Made by a program: the position numbers and the translations under genes
Assembly (NCBI RefSeq): GCF_000473365.1
Contig: NZ_KI421517.1
Location: 3,242,634-3,306,633, forward strand
Direction of reading: 5' to 3'
Source of the DNA: Adhaeribacter aquaticus DSM 16391
Lineage (GTDB): Bacteria > Bacteroidota > Bacteroidia > Cytophagales > Hymenobacteraceae
DNA length: 64,000 bases
Part shown: in pieces, positions 9,375 to 19,490 of the stretch
Layout: every line of letters starts with the position of its first letter
Position numbering within the stretch: the first letter of the stretch is position 1
Notes under the pieces: model-generated
Told to the model about the DNA's origin: nothing
The model's input: only the letters and a program-made list of their open reading frames with translations
Database searches by the model: none

Positions 9375-9419
9375 AAACGAGCAACAGTGGTTTCATATAA
9401 AGACCACTGTTGCTCGTTT
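9375..9419 (-). terminator. Hairpin terminator of the GH10 gene
   Basis: Perfect 17-base arms at 9375-9391 and 9403-9419 enclose an 11-base loop. The hairpin starts 9 bases past the xylanase stop codon. The A-run on the left arm side gives a T-run when read on the minus strand. Confidence 0.85.
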
Positions 9420-9428
9420 ACAGGTTTA

Positions 9429-12400
9429 TTATTCAATAATGACCTTACGATTAATTACTTTATCGCCCTGCATTCTGAAAAGATAGATACCTGGTTTTAA
9501 TTGATTTCCAGGGATAACCAAAGTTTGAGCTCTACTAACTTGTAATTGCATCACCAAACGTCCGGCAGCATCCTGTACGGCTACTGATTGTATATGATCT
9601 TCATTTACACCTAAATCAATGGTAACAGCACCTTTCGCCGGGTTAGGGTAAATTCGCAGCTGATTTGGTTCCGCTGCAGCAGGTGAGGCCATACGGGCAT
9701 TATTATTAGTATTGCCAGCACATTGGCCAAGGCAATCGCCCTGACTTAAAAGAGCTGGTACAGCATGTTTAGATACCTGGATAACATTTCCTTTATGGCA
9801 CACAAAAAGCCTATCAGCAATGGTAATATTTACTTCTGCCGCAGTACTAGAGTTAGCTCCATCACTAACGGTAAGTAATAGGTTATAAGTTTTGTTGCTA
9901 AAGTTTAGCAGAGCCGGATTAGCAATCGAAATTTGACCAGTGGTACCATTGATAGCAAAAATATTAGCTCCATTTCCCCCGGTAATTTGCCAGTTTTGGA
10001 AGGTAGTAAATTCTGGTTCGTTGGTATCATCGGCATCCGTAGCAGTTGCTTTGCCTAACACGTTGCAGGAGCCTCCATCAATCGAAAAACTCATAGCGGC
10101 TGTAATAACCGGAGGATTGTCGTTAGCATTACCAACCTTTACCGTTACTGTTTTGGGAGTACTGGTTGTAAAACCATCATGTACAGTTACAACAAGGGTG
10201 TAGCTAGCAGGATTTTGTTCGAAATCGAAACCTGGATTAGTACTTAATTTTACTGTTCCCGTGCTGGCATTAATCGTAAAAATAGAGGCTCCTGTTCCGC
10301 CTACAATTTTCCAGCCGTTAAACGTGGTGTTTGCATCGGCATCCGTTGCTTTAACAGTTCCAACTTCGGCCCCGTTTATAGCGGCTTCACTTACCTGCAG
10401 TACTTGGTTTGGTGTTATTACAGGAGTATTAACATTGTTGCCGCTTTGTACATATTCCCGTAACCACTTTAATGCTGTGCGTTCTGCACCATTGGCATGC
10501 GCCAGGTAAGCTCCCTGGTTTGTTCGCCAGTGGCCCGGACGATAGCCCCATAAGGTTATACCCATTACAGAAGGATGCTCCCAGTAAATTGGGAATACCC
10601 GCTTGTACTCATTTAGCTGTATTTGATCGGTTAAGCCATCAATATCTAGCTCAGTAATCATTACTGGTAAATTACGGGCTGCATACATATCCATAATAGA
10701 GGTTAATGTAGCCGTAGAGGCTCCCTGTGTGGAAAAAGCATGACCCTGAATACCAATGATATCGATTAGGTTTTCTTGTTTTAGCAGGTCAACAATATGT
10801 AAGTAACGCTGGGCGCCAACAACTGTATTTTCCACACTATAGTCGTTAAGCATCAGTTTAGTGTTCGGGAAATACTGTTTAGCTAAACGGAAAGAGTTAA
10901 GTACCCAATCCCAACCAGTTTCGCCATTGCCACCCAATGCTTCTATGTAGTTACCGCTGCCCTGGTCGTTAGCATTAAGTTTTAAAGGCGGATCGTGAGT
11001 CGGTTCGTTCACCACTTCAATAAAATCAATGTCGGGGTAACGTTGGGCTATGGCCGCATACCATTCTTTTATTTCTTCCAGTTGTTCTGCAGGAGGAAGG
11101 TTTTCAATCCAGGCGGGTTGCTGATTTCCCCAGATTAACACGTGGAAGCGGAAGGGATAGCCGTTATCTTTAGCAAGTTTATAAGAGGCGTCCAGTTCCG
11201 TCCAGTTCATTACATCCCGGGTTGCTTCCACGGCACCCCATTTCCCAGCATTTTCTGGTACTACTTGGCTCCAATAATTATTAAAATTAGGAACCTGAGA
11301 CTGGCTGTAAACTCCACCTAAAAATTTTGGTTTCCCGGTAGCAATGGGTGGGCCGGTTGGCGTGTAAGGTTCTGGTGCGGGTTCGGCGCTGCTGCCAGTT
11401 GAAGGAATGTAAATATTATCTATATAAAAAGTGCCGGCTGTAGGAAAATGGAATTTTAGTTCCAGTCCATCTTCCTGGGCCACGAAAACCCACTCGTATT
11501 TTTGCCAGGAGGTAGTTAGGTTTATTACCTGTTCGGCATAAGTGGTTTTTTGCTGAATAACTTTAAATGAACTACCAGCTGTAGCTGCTTTGGCATAAAA
11601 ACTCAAGGTATATTGCTGGCCGGTTTTCGACAGCCAGGCACTGTTTATGCTTTGAACACTCCAAGGGTTTGGCCCTGGTGTAATTACCTCGGCTTTCATG
11701 GCTTTATTGCCTTCTGCTTTATCAGCAGTTTCTATGGAGAATGTTGCCGCACCCGGATTGGCGTGATGTGTCCAGCTGGTAAAATCGTTTTCGAAGCCAC
11801 CATTAGGAATCAGATTTACTACTGGAGCAGGAATATTTATGTTATCAATAAAGAAAATGCCGGCGTTAGGGAAGTGGAATTTAAGTTGCAAACCATCTGC
11901 CCCTGCTGTAAAGATCCATTCATATTTTTGCCAGGAACTAGTAGGGGTAATTATTCTTTCAGCATAAGAACCACCTATTTGCTGGATTACCTTAAATGAG
12001 CTACCTACGGTTGCTGTTTTGGTATAAAAGGTTAGGGTATATTGTTTGCCAGTTTCCGATTTCCAGGCGCTCCCAATACTTTGTACATCCCAAGAATTAC
12101 TACCTGGTTTTATTACTTCAACTTTCATGGCTTTGCTGCCATCATTTGTATCGGTTGTTTCCAGTGAAAAAGTTGCGTTAGCCCCGCTTCCTACCAGATT
12201 GGTCCAGCCAGTAAAATTGTTCTCAAAGCTGCCATTGGTAATTAGATTGGGCAATTGGGCGGGTGGTGTCAGGCCCGGAATATTGATGTTGTCAATATAA
12301 TAAGTACCAGCTTGGAGGAAGTTAAAGCGCAACTGCAGACCAGCCTCCTGAGCGGTAAAGGTCCATTCATATTTTTGCCAACTTGTGGTTAAAATAAACT

Positions 12401-12758
12401 CTTGTTGTGCGTAGGTTTGGGTTTGCTGTACTACCCGTAAGCTGGTGCCATTGGCAGCGGCTTTAGCGTAGAAAGAAAGGGTGTAGGTTTTACCTGTTTC
12501 GGAGCTCCAGGCATTACTAATATTTTGAATGCTCCAGGGATTAGCTCCGGCAGTTGTTACCTCCACCTTCATTGCTTTATTGCCATCTACTTTGTCAGCT
12601 GTTTCTAAGGAAAAGGTTGCCTGTGCGCCGTCTCCGGCTAAATTATTCCAGCCCGAGAAGTCACTCTCAAAGCTGCCGTTGGAAATAAGGTTTTGAGCAT
12701 TTGCTGTGTAACCTCCTAAAAAAAACAGGAACAGAATTAGGTAAAAGTTTCTTTTCAT
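9429..12758 (-). CDS. Secreted multimodular GH10 endo-1,4-beta-xylanase with three CBM4/9-like repeats, cadherin-like repeats and T9SS signal
   Basis: The start at ATG 12758 (1109 residues) places a normal signal peptide first (MKRNFYLILFLFFLGGYTANAQ ends the leader); the upstream ATG at 12812 would add 18 unlikely residues. Three tandem repeats of about 145 residues (about 23-162, 170-310, 315-453) each run from NGSFE-type to YIDNI-type motifs and are CBM4/9-like. The GH10 barrel spans about 478-775, with acid/base E585 in VVNEP and nucleophile E703 in MITELDID. Two cadherin-like repeats (about 780-980) and a C-terminal sorting domain (about 1035-1109, KPGIYLFRMQGDKVINRKV) follow, so export by the type IX system is expected. 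It should attack insoluble or decorated xylan. It stands alone with its own terminator. Confidence 0.95.
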   Translation of the reverse strand: MKRNFYLILFLFFLGGYTANAQNLISNGSFESDFSGWNNLAGDGAQATFSLETADKVDGNKAMKVEVTTAGANPWSIQNISNAWSSETGKTYTLSFYAKAAANGTSLRVVQQTQTYAQQEFILTTSWQKYEWTFTAQEAGLQLRFNFLQAGTYYIDNINIPGLTPPAQLPNLITNGSFENNFTGWTNLVGSGANATFSLETTDTNDGSKAMKVEVIKPGSNSWDVQSIGSAWKSETGKQYTLTFYTKTATVGSSFKVIQQIGGSYAERIITPTSSWQKYEWIFTAGADGLQLKFHFPNAGIFFIDNINIPAPVVNLIPNGGFENDFTSWTHHANPGAATFSIETADKAEGNKAMKAEVITPGPNPWSVQSINSAWLSKTGQQYTLSFYAKAATAGSSFKVIQQKTTYAEQVINLTTSWQKYEWVFVAQEDGLELKFHFPTAGTFYIDNIYIPSTGSSAEPAPEPYTPTGPPIATGKPKFLGGVYSQSQVPNFNNYWSQVVPENAGKWGAVEATRDVMNWTELDASYKLAKDNGYPFRFHVLIWGNQQPAWIENLPPAEQLEEIKEWYAAIAQRYPDIDFIEVVNEPTHDPPLKLNANDQGSGNYIEALGGNGETGWDWVLNSFRLAKQYFPNTKLMLNDYSVENTVVGAQRYLHIVDLLKQENLIDIIGIQGHAFSTQGASTATLTSIMDMYAARNLPVMITELDIDGLTDQIQLNEYKRVFPIYWEHPSVMGITLWGYRPGHWRTNQGAYLAHANGAERTALKWLREYVQSGNNVNTPVITPNQVLQVSEAAINGAEVGTVKATDADANTTFNGWKIVGGTGASIFTINASTGTVKLSTNPGFDFEQNPASYTLVVTVHDGFTTSTPKTVTVKVGNANDNPPVITAAMSFSIDGGSCNVLGKATATDADDTNEPEFTTFQNWQITGGNGANIFAINGTTGQISIANPALLNFSNKTYNLLLTVSDGANSSTAAEVNITIADRLFVCHKGNVIQVSKHAVPALLSQGDCLGQCAGNTNNNARMASPAAAEPNQLRIYPNPAKGAVTIDLGVNEDHIQSVAVQDAAGRLVMQLQVSRAQTLVIPGNQLKPGIYLFRMQGDKVINRKVIIE

Positions 12759-12969
12759 ACATTTATTAACTATAGTGGTAGATATTGGATTGAAAAGGGG
12801 AGAAGCTACCAAGCTAAAATACCTGAGTAGTTCTTTTTTAGTATTGAACTATTTTTTATCTCATAGGCATAAAATAATTAGTTGTTAGAAATATATTTTC
12901 AATAAAGACCTAGTAATTGAAGTCTTATAAGGCTTTGGAGAAAGAAAAGGATATTATTGAATATTTAGC

Positions 12970-13110
12970 AAACTAGGGCCGTATCGCCCCGCATGTTGAT
13001 ATATATCCCTGGCTTTAGCAGGTTATCAGAAAAATTAACTTAGTCCTGACCATGTATTGGTACCTGCATAAATATTTTATTAGCTGCATCCTGATTAGAA
13101 ATAGATTTAA
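12970..13110 (-). pseudogene. Remnant of a T9SS C-terminal sorting domain
   Basis: Read on the minus strand, this stretch encodes SISNQDAANKIFMQV, a stop, and then NLLKPGIYINMRGDT. It aligns without gaps over about 35 positions to the C-terminal domain of the neighbouring GH10 enzyme (SVAVQDAAGRLVMQLQV...NQLKPGIYLFRMQGDK). An internal stop and lack of any start show it is dead. It is probably the tail of a lost T9SS-secreted protein, perhaps a duplicate xylanase. Confidence 0.7.
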
Positions 13111-13650
13111 TATTCCATTCATTTTATCCAAGTAATGGTTGAATACACCAACAAAGAGTTAGGCCTAAAAAAGAAGACGCTTATGCCAGTAGAGCATATA
13201 AGTGAAAGTGTCCAAAAATTGATTTAAAAATTTAAGAGCTGTCTTCTGGAGTAAGAGTCAGCAAATAAATTAAAAGTGGGTGTAAATTTAATGGTCTCAT
13301 AAACACTTAAAATTTTAGGTGAGAGATGATTAACCTTTTCTGTTTCTAACTGTTAAATTTACAATATGTTTCGTCTTTTTAAAAATATTGTAAAAGAAAC
13401 CGATTAAATAAACCATAAACGAGAAAGATTTTGATAGAGGAAAGCCAATTTTCTTATAAAACTTTTAGTAGTTGTGGCTGAAAAATTAGCAAAATTTTAA
13501 TAGGCTTGGAACAGGCTAAAAATTCCGAAAAAATGTTAAATTTTTATAAAGAAGGCAATTTGAAAGGAAGTGATAGAATCGCTGAAGGGGGGAGGTCAGC
13601 CAGATTTATGGAAAATATTGACAGGTTTATATTTTAAATGGCCTTAGGGA

Positions 13651-13795
13651 GCAAATGGTTAGGGTAATTTACATAAGGAAGACTTTTCTCATGATTATTT
13701 AAAAATTCAGTTGACAGGCAACTTAGATTGTTTTATAAATAATCGTCTACGAAAGCTTACCTATTCTTATTTATTAATGTCCCCTAACCATTTGC
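13651..13795. repeat. Separated 14-base inverted repeat
   Basis: GCAAATGGTTAGGG at 13651-13664 is repeated as its exact reverse complement at 13782-13795, 117 bases apart. Homology does not extend beyond 14 bases. It lies just after the uxuA stop. It could be the ends of a tiny relic element, a long-range stem, or paired protein sites. Confidence 0.5.
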
Positions 13796-13824
13796 CGCCA
13801 CAAAAACATATTGTTAAGATTTGC

Positions 13825-14991
13825 TTACCAGCCTTCGGAACGGCAGATGCCTAATTGTAACCCGCGCAATTCCGCTAAGCCCCGCATCCGGCCAATGCAG
13901 GAATAACCCGGATTGGTAACTTTGTTTAAATCATCCATCATTTGATGACCATGATCCGGACGGAAAGGAATGGGAGTGTCTACCGTTTGCTGAACCGTTA
14001 GAATTTCTTTCATAACAGCGTACATATCCACGTCACCGCCTAAATGATCGTCTTCAAAGAAGTTGCCGTGCTCATCTTTTTTTACGTTACGTAAGTGTAC
14101 AAAATGAATTCGGTCACCAATTTCTTTGGCTATTTCGGGTAAGTTGTTTTGTGGTCCAGCTCCTAATGAACCAGTACAGAAACATACCCCATTGCTCTTA
14201 TTAGGTACAGCAGAAAGAATATAACGGAAATCTTCTGCGGTACTTACAATACGAGGTAGTCCTAAAATATTGAAAGGAGGATCATCCGGGTGAATAGCTA
14301 GTTTAACACCCACCTCATCGGCCACCGGAGCTATTTCCTGAAGAAAATATTTTAGGTTTTCACGCAAGGCAGTCCGGTCAATATCCCGGTACCATTCCAG
14401 TTTTTCGCGCATTTGCTCCAGCGTTTGTTTTTTCTCGCCGGGTATGCCAAACATGACAATATTTACGATGTAGTCTAACTGTTCTTGAGAGTATTGTTTA
14501 AACCGCTTTTCGGCTTCTGCCAAAACAAACGGGCTATAATCTTGCTCAACATTTAGTCTTTTCAGAATATGAATATCAAAAACCGCCAGATCAAACCAGT
14601 TGAAGTAAAGAGCTTTAGAACCATCGGGCATTACCAAATCCAGATCGGTGCGCGTCCAGTCGTTAACGGGCATAAAGTTGTAGGTAACTATTTTTATGCC
14701 GCAAGCTGCAATGTTCCGGATAGACTGCTTATATAAATCAATATAGTGCTGGTAATTGCCGGTGCGGGTTTTAATAGACTCATGAATGGTTACACTTTCT
14801 ACCACATCCCAGGTTAAACCATAGGCTTCTATTTCGTTTTTGCGTTTGGTTATTTCTTCTACCGTCCAAACTTCGCCGTGCGGAATGTGGTGCAGGGCAC
14901 TTACAATGCCTTCCGCACCAGTTTGTTTTACATCCTGTAGCGTAACCGGATCATTTGGGCCAAACCAACGCCATGTTTCTCTTAATTTCAT
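13825..14991 (-). CDS. uxuA: Mannonate dehydratase
   Basis: UxuA dehydrates D-mannonate to 2-keto-3-deoxygluconate in the cytoplasm, the third step of glucuronate catabolism. The 388-residue length matches the family. Characteristic pieces are the N-terminal [59 protein letters not shown] and the C-terminal [12 protein letters not shown] with [17 protein letters not shown]; the His and Cys residues in these motifs bind the metal. It is 13 bases after the SDR gene and last in the susC-susD-VOC-GH115-SDR-uxuA series. A broken second copy of its C-terminal part lies at 33308. Confidence 0.96.
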   Translation of the reverse strand: MKLRETWRWFGPNDPVTLQDVKQTGAEGIVSALHHIPHGEVWTVEEITKRKNEIEAYGLTWDVVESVTIHESIKTRTGNYQHYIDLYKQSIRNIAACGIKIVTYNFMPVNDWTRTDLDLVMPDGSKALYFNWFDLAVFDIHILKRLNVEQDYSPFVLAEAEKRFKQYSQEQLDYIVNIVMFGIPGEKKQTLEQMREKLEWYRDIDRTALRENLKYFLQEIAPVADEVGVKLAIHPDDPPFNILGLPRIVSTAEDFRYILSAVPNKSNGVCFCTGSLGAGPQNNLPEIAKEIGDRIHFVHLRNVKKDEHGNFFEDDHLGGDVDMYAVMKEILTVQQTVDTPIPFRPDHGHQMMDDLNKVTNPGYSCIGRMRGLAELRGLQLGICRSEGW

Positions 14992-15004
14992 CGTTTATCT
15001 TATT

Positions 15005-15808
15005 TTATACACCTGAAAAAATATGGAAGCCTCCATCTACACAAATTACTTCGCCGCTTACAAATTTTGAAGCATCGCTTAACAGCCAGATAAGGGCACC
15101 ATTCAGTTCTTCCGGCTCACCAAACCGCTTATAAGGTGTGTTTCTGATTACGGCTTCGCCTCTGGCAGTGTAGCCGCCTTCCGGGGTAGTTAATAAGTGC
15201 CGGTTTTGGTTGGTTACAAAAAAGCCAGGGGCAATAGCATTCATTCGTATTTTATCACCATATCGATTGGCCAATTCCACCGCCATCCAACGGGTGAAAT
15301 TGTCGATAGCCGCTTTTGCTATTGAATAACCTAGCACCCGGGTAATAGCCGATTGGGCGGCCATTGAAGAAATGTTGATAATAGTACCACCGTTTTCAGT
15401 CATATGCCTGCCAAAAATGGTAGTGGGTAAAATAGTACCGTACAGGTTTAAGTCAAATGCCTTCTTAAGAGCTTCGATATTAATATTAAAAATATCCTGA
15501 TCCGGCATTATTACCGCTTCTGCCACGTTCCCACCTGCCGCATTTACCAAAGCATCTATGCGGCCATAGGTATCCATGATTTTTTGGCTGGCAGCCTGCA
15601 ATTCTGCTTCATTTAAAACATCGGCCTGAATAAAAATGGCTTCCCCACCAGTATCTTGAATCTGTTTAGCACGTTCTTCCCCAATTTCTTCATTCCGGCC
15701 AAGAATTACTACCTTTCCACCAGCTTCGGCAATGGCAATATTAAAGGCACCGCCTAATATGCCCGTGCCGCCGGTTACTACAATAACTTTGTCTTTAATT
15801 GAAAACAT
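15005..15808 (-). CDS. SDR-family oxidoreductase, probable fructuronate reductase (D-mannonate oxidoreductase)
   Basis: This 267-residue short-chain dehydrogenase has the nucleotide-binding motif TGGTGILG (12-19), NAAG (89-92), catalytic S147/S148, Y161 and K165 (YSIAK), and a C-terminal GEVICVDGGFH typical of the family. It sits 13 bases before uxuA, so its likely reaction is NAD(P)H-dependent reduction of D-fructuronate to D-mannonate, the step between UxaC and UxuA. SDR enzymes fill this role in many Bacteroidota that lack the E. coli-type UxuB. The assignment rests on context and general likeness; a gluconate 5-dehydrogenase activity is the main alternative. Confidence 0.85.
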   Translation of the reverse strand: MFSIKDKVIVVTGGTGILGGAFNIAIAEAGGKVVILGRNEEIGEERAKQIQDTGGEAIFIQADVLNEAELQAASQKIMDTYGRIDALVNAAGGNVAEAVIMPDQDIFNINIEALKKAFDLNLYGTILPTTIFGRHMTENGGTIINISSMAAQSAITRVLGYSIAKAAIDNFTRWMAVELANRYGDKIRMNAIAPGFFVTNQNRHLLTTPEGGYTARGEAVIRNTPYKRFGEPEELNGALIWLLSDASKFVSGEVICVDGGFHIFSGV

Positions 15809-15915
15809 TTAATATTTGGGTTTTAAAATTTGGTAGTATTTATTCTGGTAAAGATAAAGTGATAATTAGATTAAAGGTTTATCTCTGGTAGTAGCATATG
15901 CTTAGTTAAAGTCTA

Positions 15916-16065
15916 TTAGTCTAAAGGCTTAACCTGGCTGGCTACAAAACTCATTCCTTGCCATATATACTTAATAAAAGTAGGTTCATCGTAAGATTTT
16001 TTATTATAGCCTAAAGCTATACCCAAAGCGTGCAAACATCAAAATTCTGAAACCTTTCTGCCAAA
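15916..16065 (-). pseudogene. Probable remnant of a ThuA-like C-terminus
   Basis: On the minus strand the frame ending at TAA 15916 reads ALGYNKKSYDEPTFIKYIW then QGMSFVASQVKPLD, which resembles the end of ThuA domains (TALGHNxESYxDPxFxxHxxGGIxW). Upstream, the frame is closed by a stop, so no gene remains. It lies between GH115 and the SDR gene. The match is from recognition of the motif only. Confidence 0.4.
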
Positions 16066-16272
16066 TAGAGGTTGGCAAATGGCGCAGATGCAGCTTTTAT
16101 TTTTCTTCTTTCAGATCTATCTATAGATTTTATATCATAAGTCATTACCACCTTAATCCTAAGATACAACTCTTTGACAAAGAACTTCATTTTGATTGAA
16201 ATTGTCAATGATTACCATTTCAGGTTACTGGTACTATAGATATTTCAGAGGAGCAGGAAAAGTTGATTTAAA

Positions 16273-19200
16273 CTACTTCTTAGCTTTTCTCTCAGAAATA
16301 AATTTGCTTTCAGGAGGCCCCAGGTAACTTGCTTTCACACCACCGGCATCAATTACAAATTTCTGAAATACCACACCAGAATCTATCATCCATATCTTTA
16401 GTGTTTGTTTGCCTGGCTTGTCAATTTTGTGCTTCGATTTTCTTGTCTTGATATGATCGGCCACAGACTTTGTCCACCAGGCTGCATATTCATAATCAGG
16501 CTTAGTTTCGCCTCCATTCATATTGATAATCTGAGGTTCCTCATCATTGATTGAGATGGCGTATTGCAGACCATCTTGTTTTTTAAAATCCTGTGTTGGC
16601 GACAAGTAAGCCTCGACTGTGATTTCTCCAGCATCAAAAACTGTAAACTCATATTCTAATCTTGGCGATCCCTTTTGAAGTTTTTGTCTTGGAACATTTA
16701 CCGGTTCAACAATTACTGAAGAATGCGTTCGACCAAGGTTTGGCACGATCGTCCAATGAATATCCTTAGAATCTATTTTATTCGTATAATTGGCAGCCTC
16801 CATGGAAACAACTCCATTATTTTCTACAAACCCAGATGCTTTGGGAAGATTATTCCGAACAGGAACCTTGACGGCATACGCTTTACCAGCCCCCTTTATT
16901 ATAATCTCTCCGGATACATTCTCCTTTGGTGCTTTGTCCCAATCGATGCTGACGAATATTTTTTCATCATATTGCACCTTCCCTTCACGCTTTGATAGTT
17001 TTATCCAATCGTTTTTAGCTTCAATGGAATAGTTTAAAATTCCTTCACCCATATTAAAAATGTCCACATAAAAGCTTTGCTGATTGTATGGGTCAAAGGC
17101 TGTAAAGCCCTGGCTAAAAAGAGGATCGCTTTCCACACTAAAACCGCCCCATGCAGGATTTGGGCCATATTCAATACTATAGCCAAGTTGCGGTAAACTA
17201 GCAGTATTAATATACGAAACGGCAGGCATCACATTTGCACGTGGGTGGTTCCAACTGGTATACCCGATATGCGTTTGCGACATCATGTGATTCCATTTGC
17301 CATCTACCAGGTTTTCATGAAATTGACGCGTAAGCTCAGCATCTTTGGCAAACAACTCTTTCACTTTTTCTGCATACATGTTCGCCGAAGCTCTACCTTC
17401 TTCGGCATATAACTTATTCTTGCCAGCCGCAACATACATTTCGTTTATATTGTTGCTCATCTCTACCGGAGAAAGCACCAACTGATAGAAGGCTGATTTT
17501 TGGCTTTGGGGTAGTTGGTTATAAATAGATTTGCTTCTGTGGAGCAACTGCCTGTATTCTTCCACTATTCTATCAGCTTCACGGTAGTTTTTAAGGCTAT
17601 AGGTATCGGGCTTTAGCATTTCCGGTATACGCCGCGCATTATACTTTGTATAGAGGGACAGTATTTTTGCAATCTCCTCTGCATGGCCATTTCCAAATTG
17701 CTGCTTTGCCCAGTTTACATAATAGTTTGGCAAATCATCTGCATTAATGGCTTCCGGGTTCCAGGCCATATCGAGAAAGAAGCTAGTTGGCAATTCCATA
17801 GGTTTGATATCTCCCACATTGGCTATCCAAAGGTTTTTTACTCCAGCCTCATATGTAAGGTCCATCTGTTCCCACACACGTTCAATCTGGGTGACATTGA
17901 GCCAACGGAACGATACAGGCGCTCCTACATAATCAAAGTGATAGTACATACCGTACCCACCCGGGCGGCGAAGATCTTCCTTCTTAGGCAGGTAGCGTAA
18001 ATTCCCCCAGTTGTCATCACTGAAAAGAATGGTAATATCATCATCTACCCGCATACCTTTGTCGTAATAATCCTGCACTTCTTTATAGATTGCCCAAACC
18101 TGGGGAGTTTCTTTTGCAGGTTTCCCGGTTACATCGGCGAGGATTTCACGCTGATCTTTAATAATAGTTTGCAAAAGATCCACAGCAGTTTCTTCTGACA
18201 TACCCTCATCACCATCACCGCGCATACCCATGGTAACTACGCTTTCGTAATTACCCATACGCTCTATTCCTCCGCGCCAAAATTCCTGTAGTTTTGCTTT
18301 GTTGGTTTTATAATTCCATGCTCCCCCATTGAAGCGTTGCCATTCATGATGAGCACGCATCATGGGCTCGTGGTGGCTAGTGGATATCACAATGCCATAC
18401 TCATCTGCAAGACGTGCATTTTCAGGATCATCAGCTGCAAATGCAACAGGAAGCCACATGGCTGGCCATAAATAATTAGCTTTGTTCCGCAGGAGTAATT
18501 CATAAACTTTGTCGTAAAATTTATGATTGAAACCACCGAACTTTTCCTGTGCCCAATACCTTAGCGCTGGTGCTTCATCATTAATAAAGATTCCCCGATA
18601 TTTTACCTTTGGCTCTCCAATGGTGTAGGTTCCTGGCTTTACGAAAATATTCTTCCGGACTTTTACCGGTACATCGGCCCACCAATACCAGGGCGAAACG
18701 CCCATTTTTCCGGATAGCTCGAACATGCCGAAAATGGTGCCCCGCTTGTCACTACCAACTATCACCAAGGCATTTTCTACACCCGCCATTGGTTTGCTTA
18801 CCGGAACAATAGAAAACTGCTCCCATTTACCTTTCAGCTTAGCCGCATCAATTTTACCTTGCTGTACCAGCTGATCGATTAATTTGCTTTTACCTAAGGT
18901 GCCAACTATAATTAAATTTTTTGCTTTTGAATTATCACTAACTGTTAACTGAGCTTCCTGACCTGACACCAGGCTTAAGTCCTTCTGAAACAAACCAGCA
19001 ACTTTTAGTACACCCGGAAAGTCTGATTGACTTACCAAAATGTTACTGGGTTTGCCATTTTCAATTAATGTAAATTTGCCTTGCTTTTTTTCTGTTGTTA
19101 GAAAAGAGGATGCAGGAAAAGGATCATTTGATAATTCTGTATTTACCTTTTCTAAAATTCGCTTATTGGTGGCCTGTGCTGGTTGGCTATGCCCATGAAT

Positions 19201-19275
19201 GCTTAGGCATAAAAGCCAAAACAAAATCCCGGCGGCCCGTTTATTGAAAAAAGCAGATTTCACTGTTGGTACCAT
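16273..19275 (-). CDS. GH115 xylan alpha-glucuronidase (copy 1)
   Basis: GH115 enzymes remove (4-O-methyl)glucuronic acid from the interior or ends of xylan chains. This 1000-residue protein has a signal peptide ending near HGHSQ (about residue 31), so it is periplasmic or surface-exposed. Family landmarks are DKRGTIFGMFELS (176-188), PWYWWADVPV (195-204), RGIFINDEAPAL (227-238), HHEPMMRAHHEW (301-312) and MGMRGDGDE (349-357). The C-terminal part (about 810-1000) contains the extra sandwich domain ending SYLGPPESKF. It shares these landmarks and overall layout with the copy at 40529. It is preceded by a VOC gene and followed by the SDR-uxuA pair, as expected for glucuronoxylan use. Confidence 0.95.
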   Translation of the reverse strand: MVPTVKSAFFNKRAAGILFWLLCLSIHGHSQPAQATNKRILEKVNTELSNDPFPASSFLTTEKKQGKFTLIENGKPSNILVSQSDFPGVLKVAGLFQKDLSLVSGQEAQLTVSDNSKAKNLIIVGTLGKSKLIDQLVQQGKIDAAKLKGKWEQFSIVPVSKPMAGVENALVIVGSDKRGTIFGMFELSGKMGVSPWYWWADVPVKVRKNIFVKPGTYTIGEPKVKYRGIFINDEAPALRYWAQEKFGGFNHKFYDKVYELLLRNKANYLWPAMWLPVAFAADDPENARLADEYGIVISTSHHEPMMRAHHEWQRFNGGAWNYKTNKAKLQEFWRGGIERMGNYESVVTMGMRGDGDEGMSEETAVDLLQTIIKDQREILADVTGKPAKETPQVWAIYKEVQDYYDKGMRVDDDITILFSDDNWGNLRYLPKKEDLRRPGGYGMYYHFDYVGAPVSFRWLNVTQIERVWEQMDLTYEAGVKNLWIANVGDIKPMELPTSFFLDMAWNPEAINADDLPNYYVNWAKQQFGNGHAEEIAKILSLYTKYNARRIPEMLKPDTYSLKNYREADRIVEEYRQLLHRSKSIYNQLPQSQKSAFYQLVLSPVEMSNNINEMYVAAGKNKLYAEEGRASANMYAEKVKELFAKDAELTRQFHENLVDGKWNHMMSQTHIGYTSWNHPRANVMPAVSYINTASLPQLGYSIEYGPNPAWGGFSVESDPLFSQGFTAFDPYNQQSFYVDIFNMGEGILNYSIEAKNDWIKLSKREGKVQYDEKIFVSIDWDKAPKENVSGEIIIKGAGKAYAVKVPVRNNLPKASGFVENNGVVSMEAANYTNKIDSKDIHWTIVPNLGRTHSSVIVEPVNVPRQKLQKGSPRLEYEFTVFDAGEITVEAYLSPTQDFKKQDGLQYAISINDEEPQIINMNGGETKPDYEYAAWWTKSVADHIKTRKSKHKIDKPGKQTLKIWMIDSGVVFQKFVIDAGGVKASYLGPPESKFISERKAKK

Positions 19276-19490
19276 AAATATATTTAAACTAAGTAATTAT
19301 TCTATTTATATTTTATCAGTTTATTCCTTTTTGAGTTTTAATTATATCAGCGCCTATTTAAATCTAGTGTTACAATTACTTTTTATCAGGTAATCAAAGT
19401 CTATGTATCTGTTCGGTACTTAGATTGCATAGAAAATATTATTGTAATATTGATTACTCCAAATGTTTTTGATACTGTTACTTACTTGAA

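Larger units (their letters stand above)
12759..13824. other. Gene-poor stretch upstream of GH10 and downstream of uxuA
   Basis: About 1 kb without an intact gene. It holds the sorting-domain remnant (12970-13110), the GH10 promoter region at its left end and an inverted repeat (13651-13795). A 30-codon plus-strand frame at 13137 is too short to support. Confidence 0.5.

Noticed and set aside
13137-13229. 30-codon plus-strand frame starting MVEYTNKELGLKKK
   Set aside because: It is too short, has no family likeness and lies in a region of remnants; a chance frame or a scrap cannot be separated.
16017-16208. 63-codon minus-strand frame
   Set aside because: It overlaps the ThuA-like remnant in a different frame, has no recognisable features and is probably a by-product of decayed sequence.
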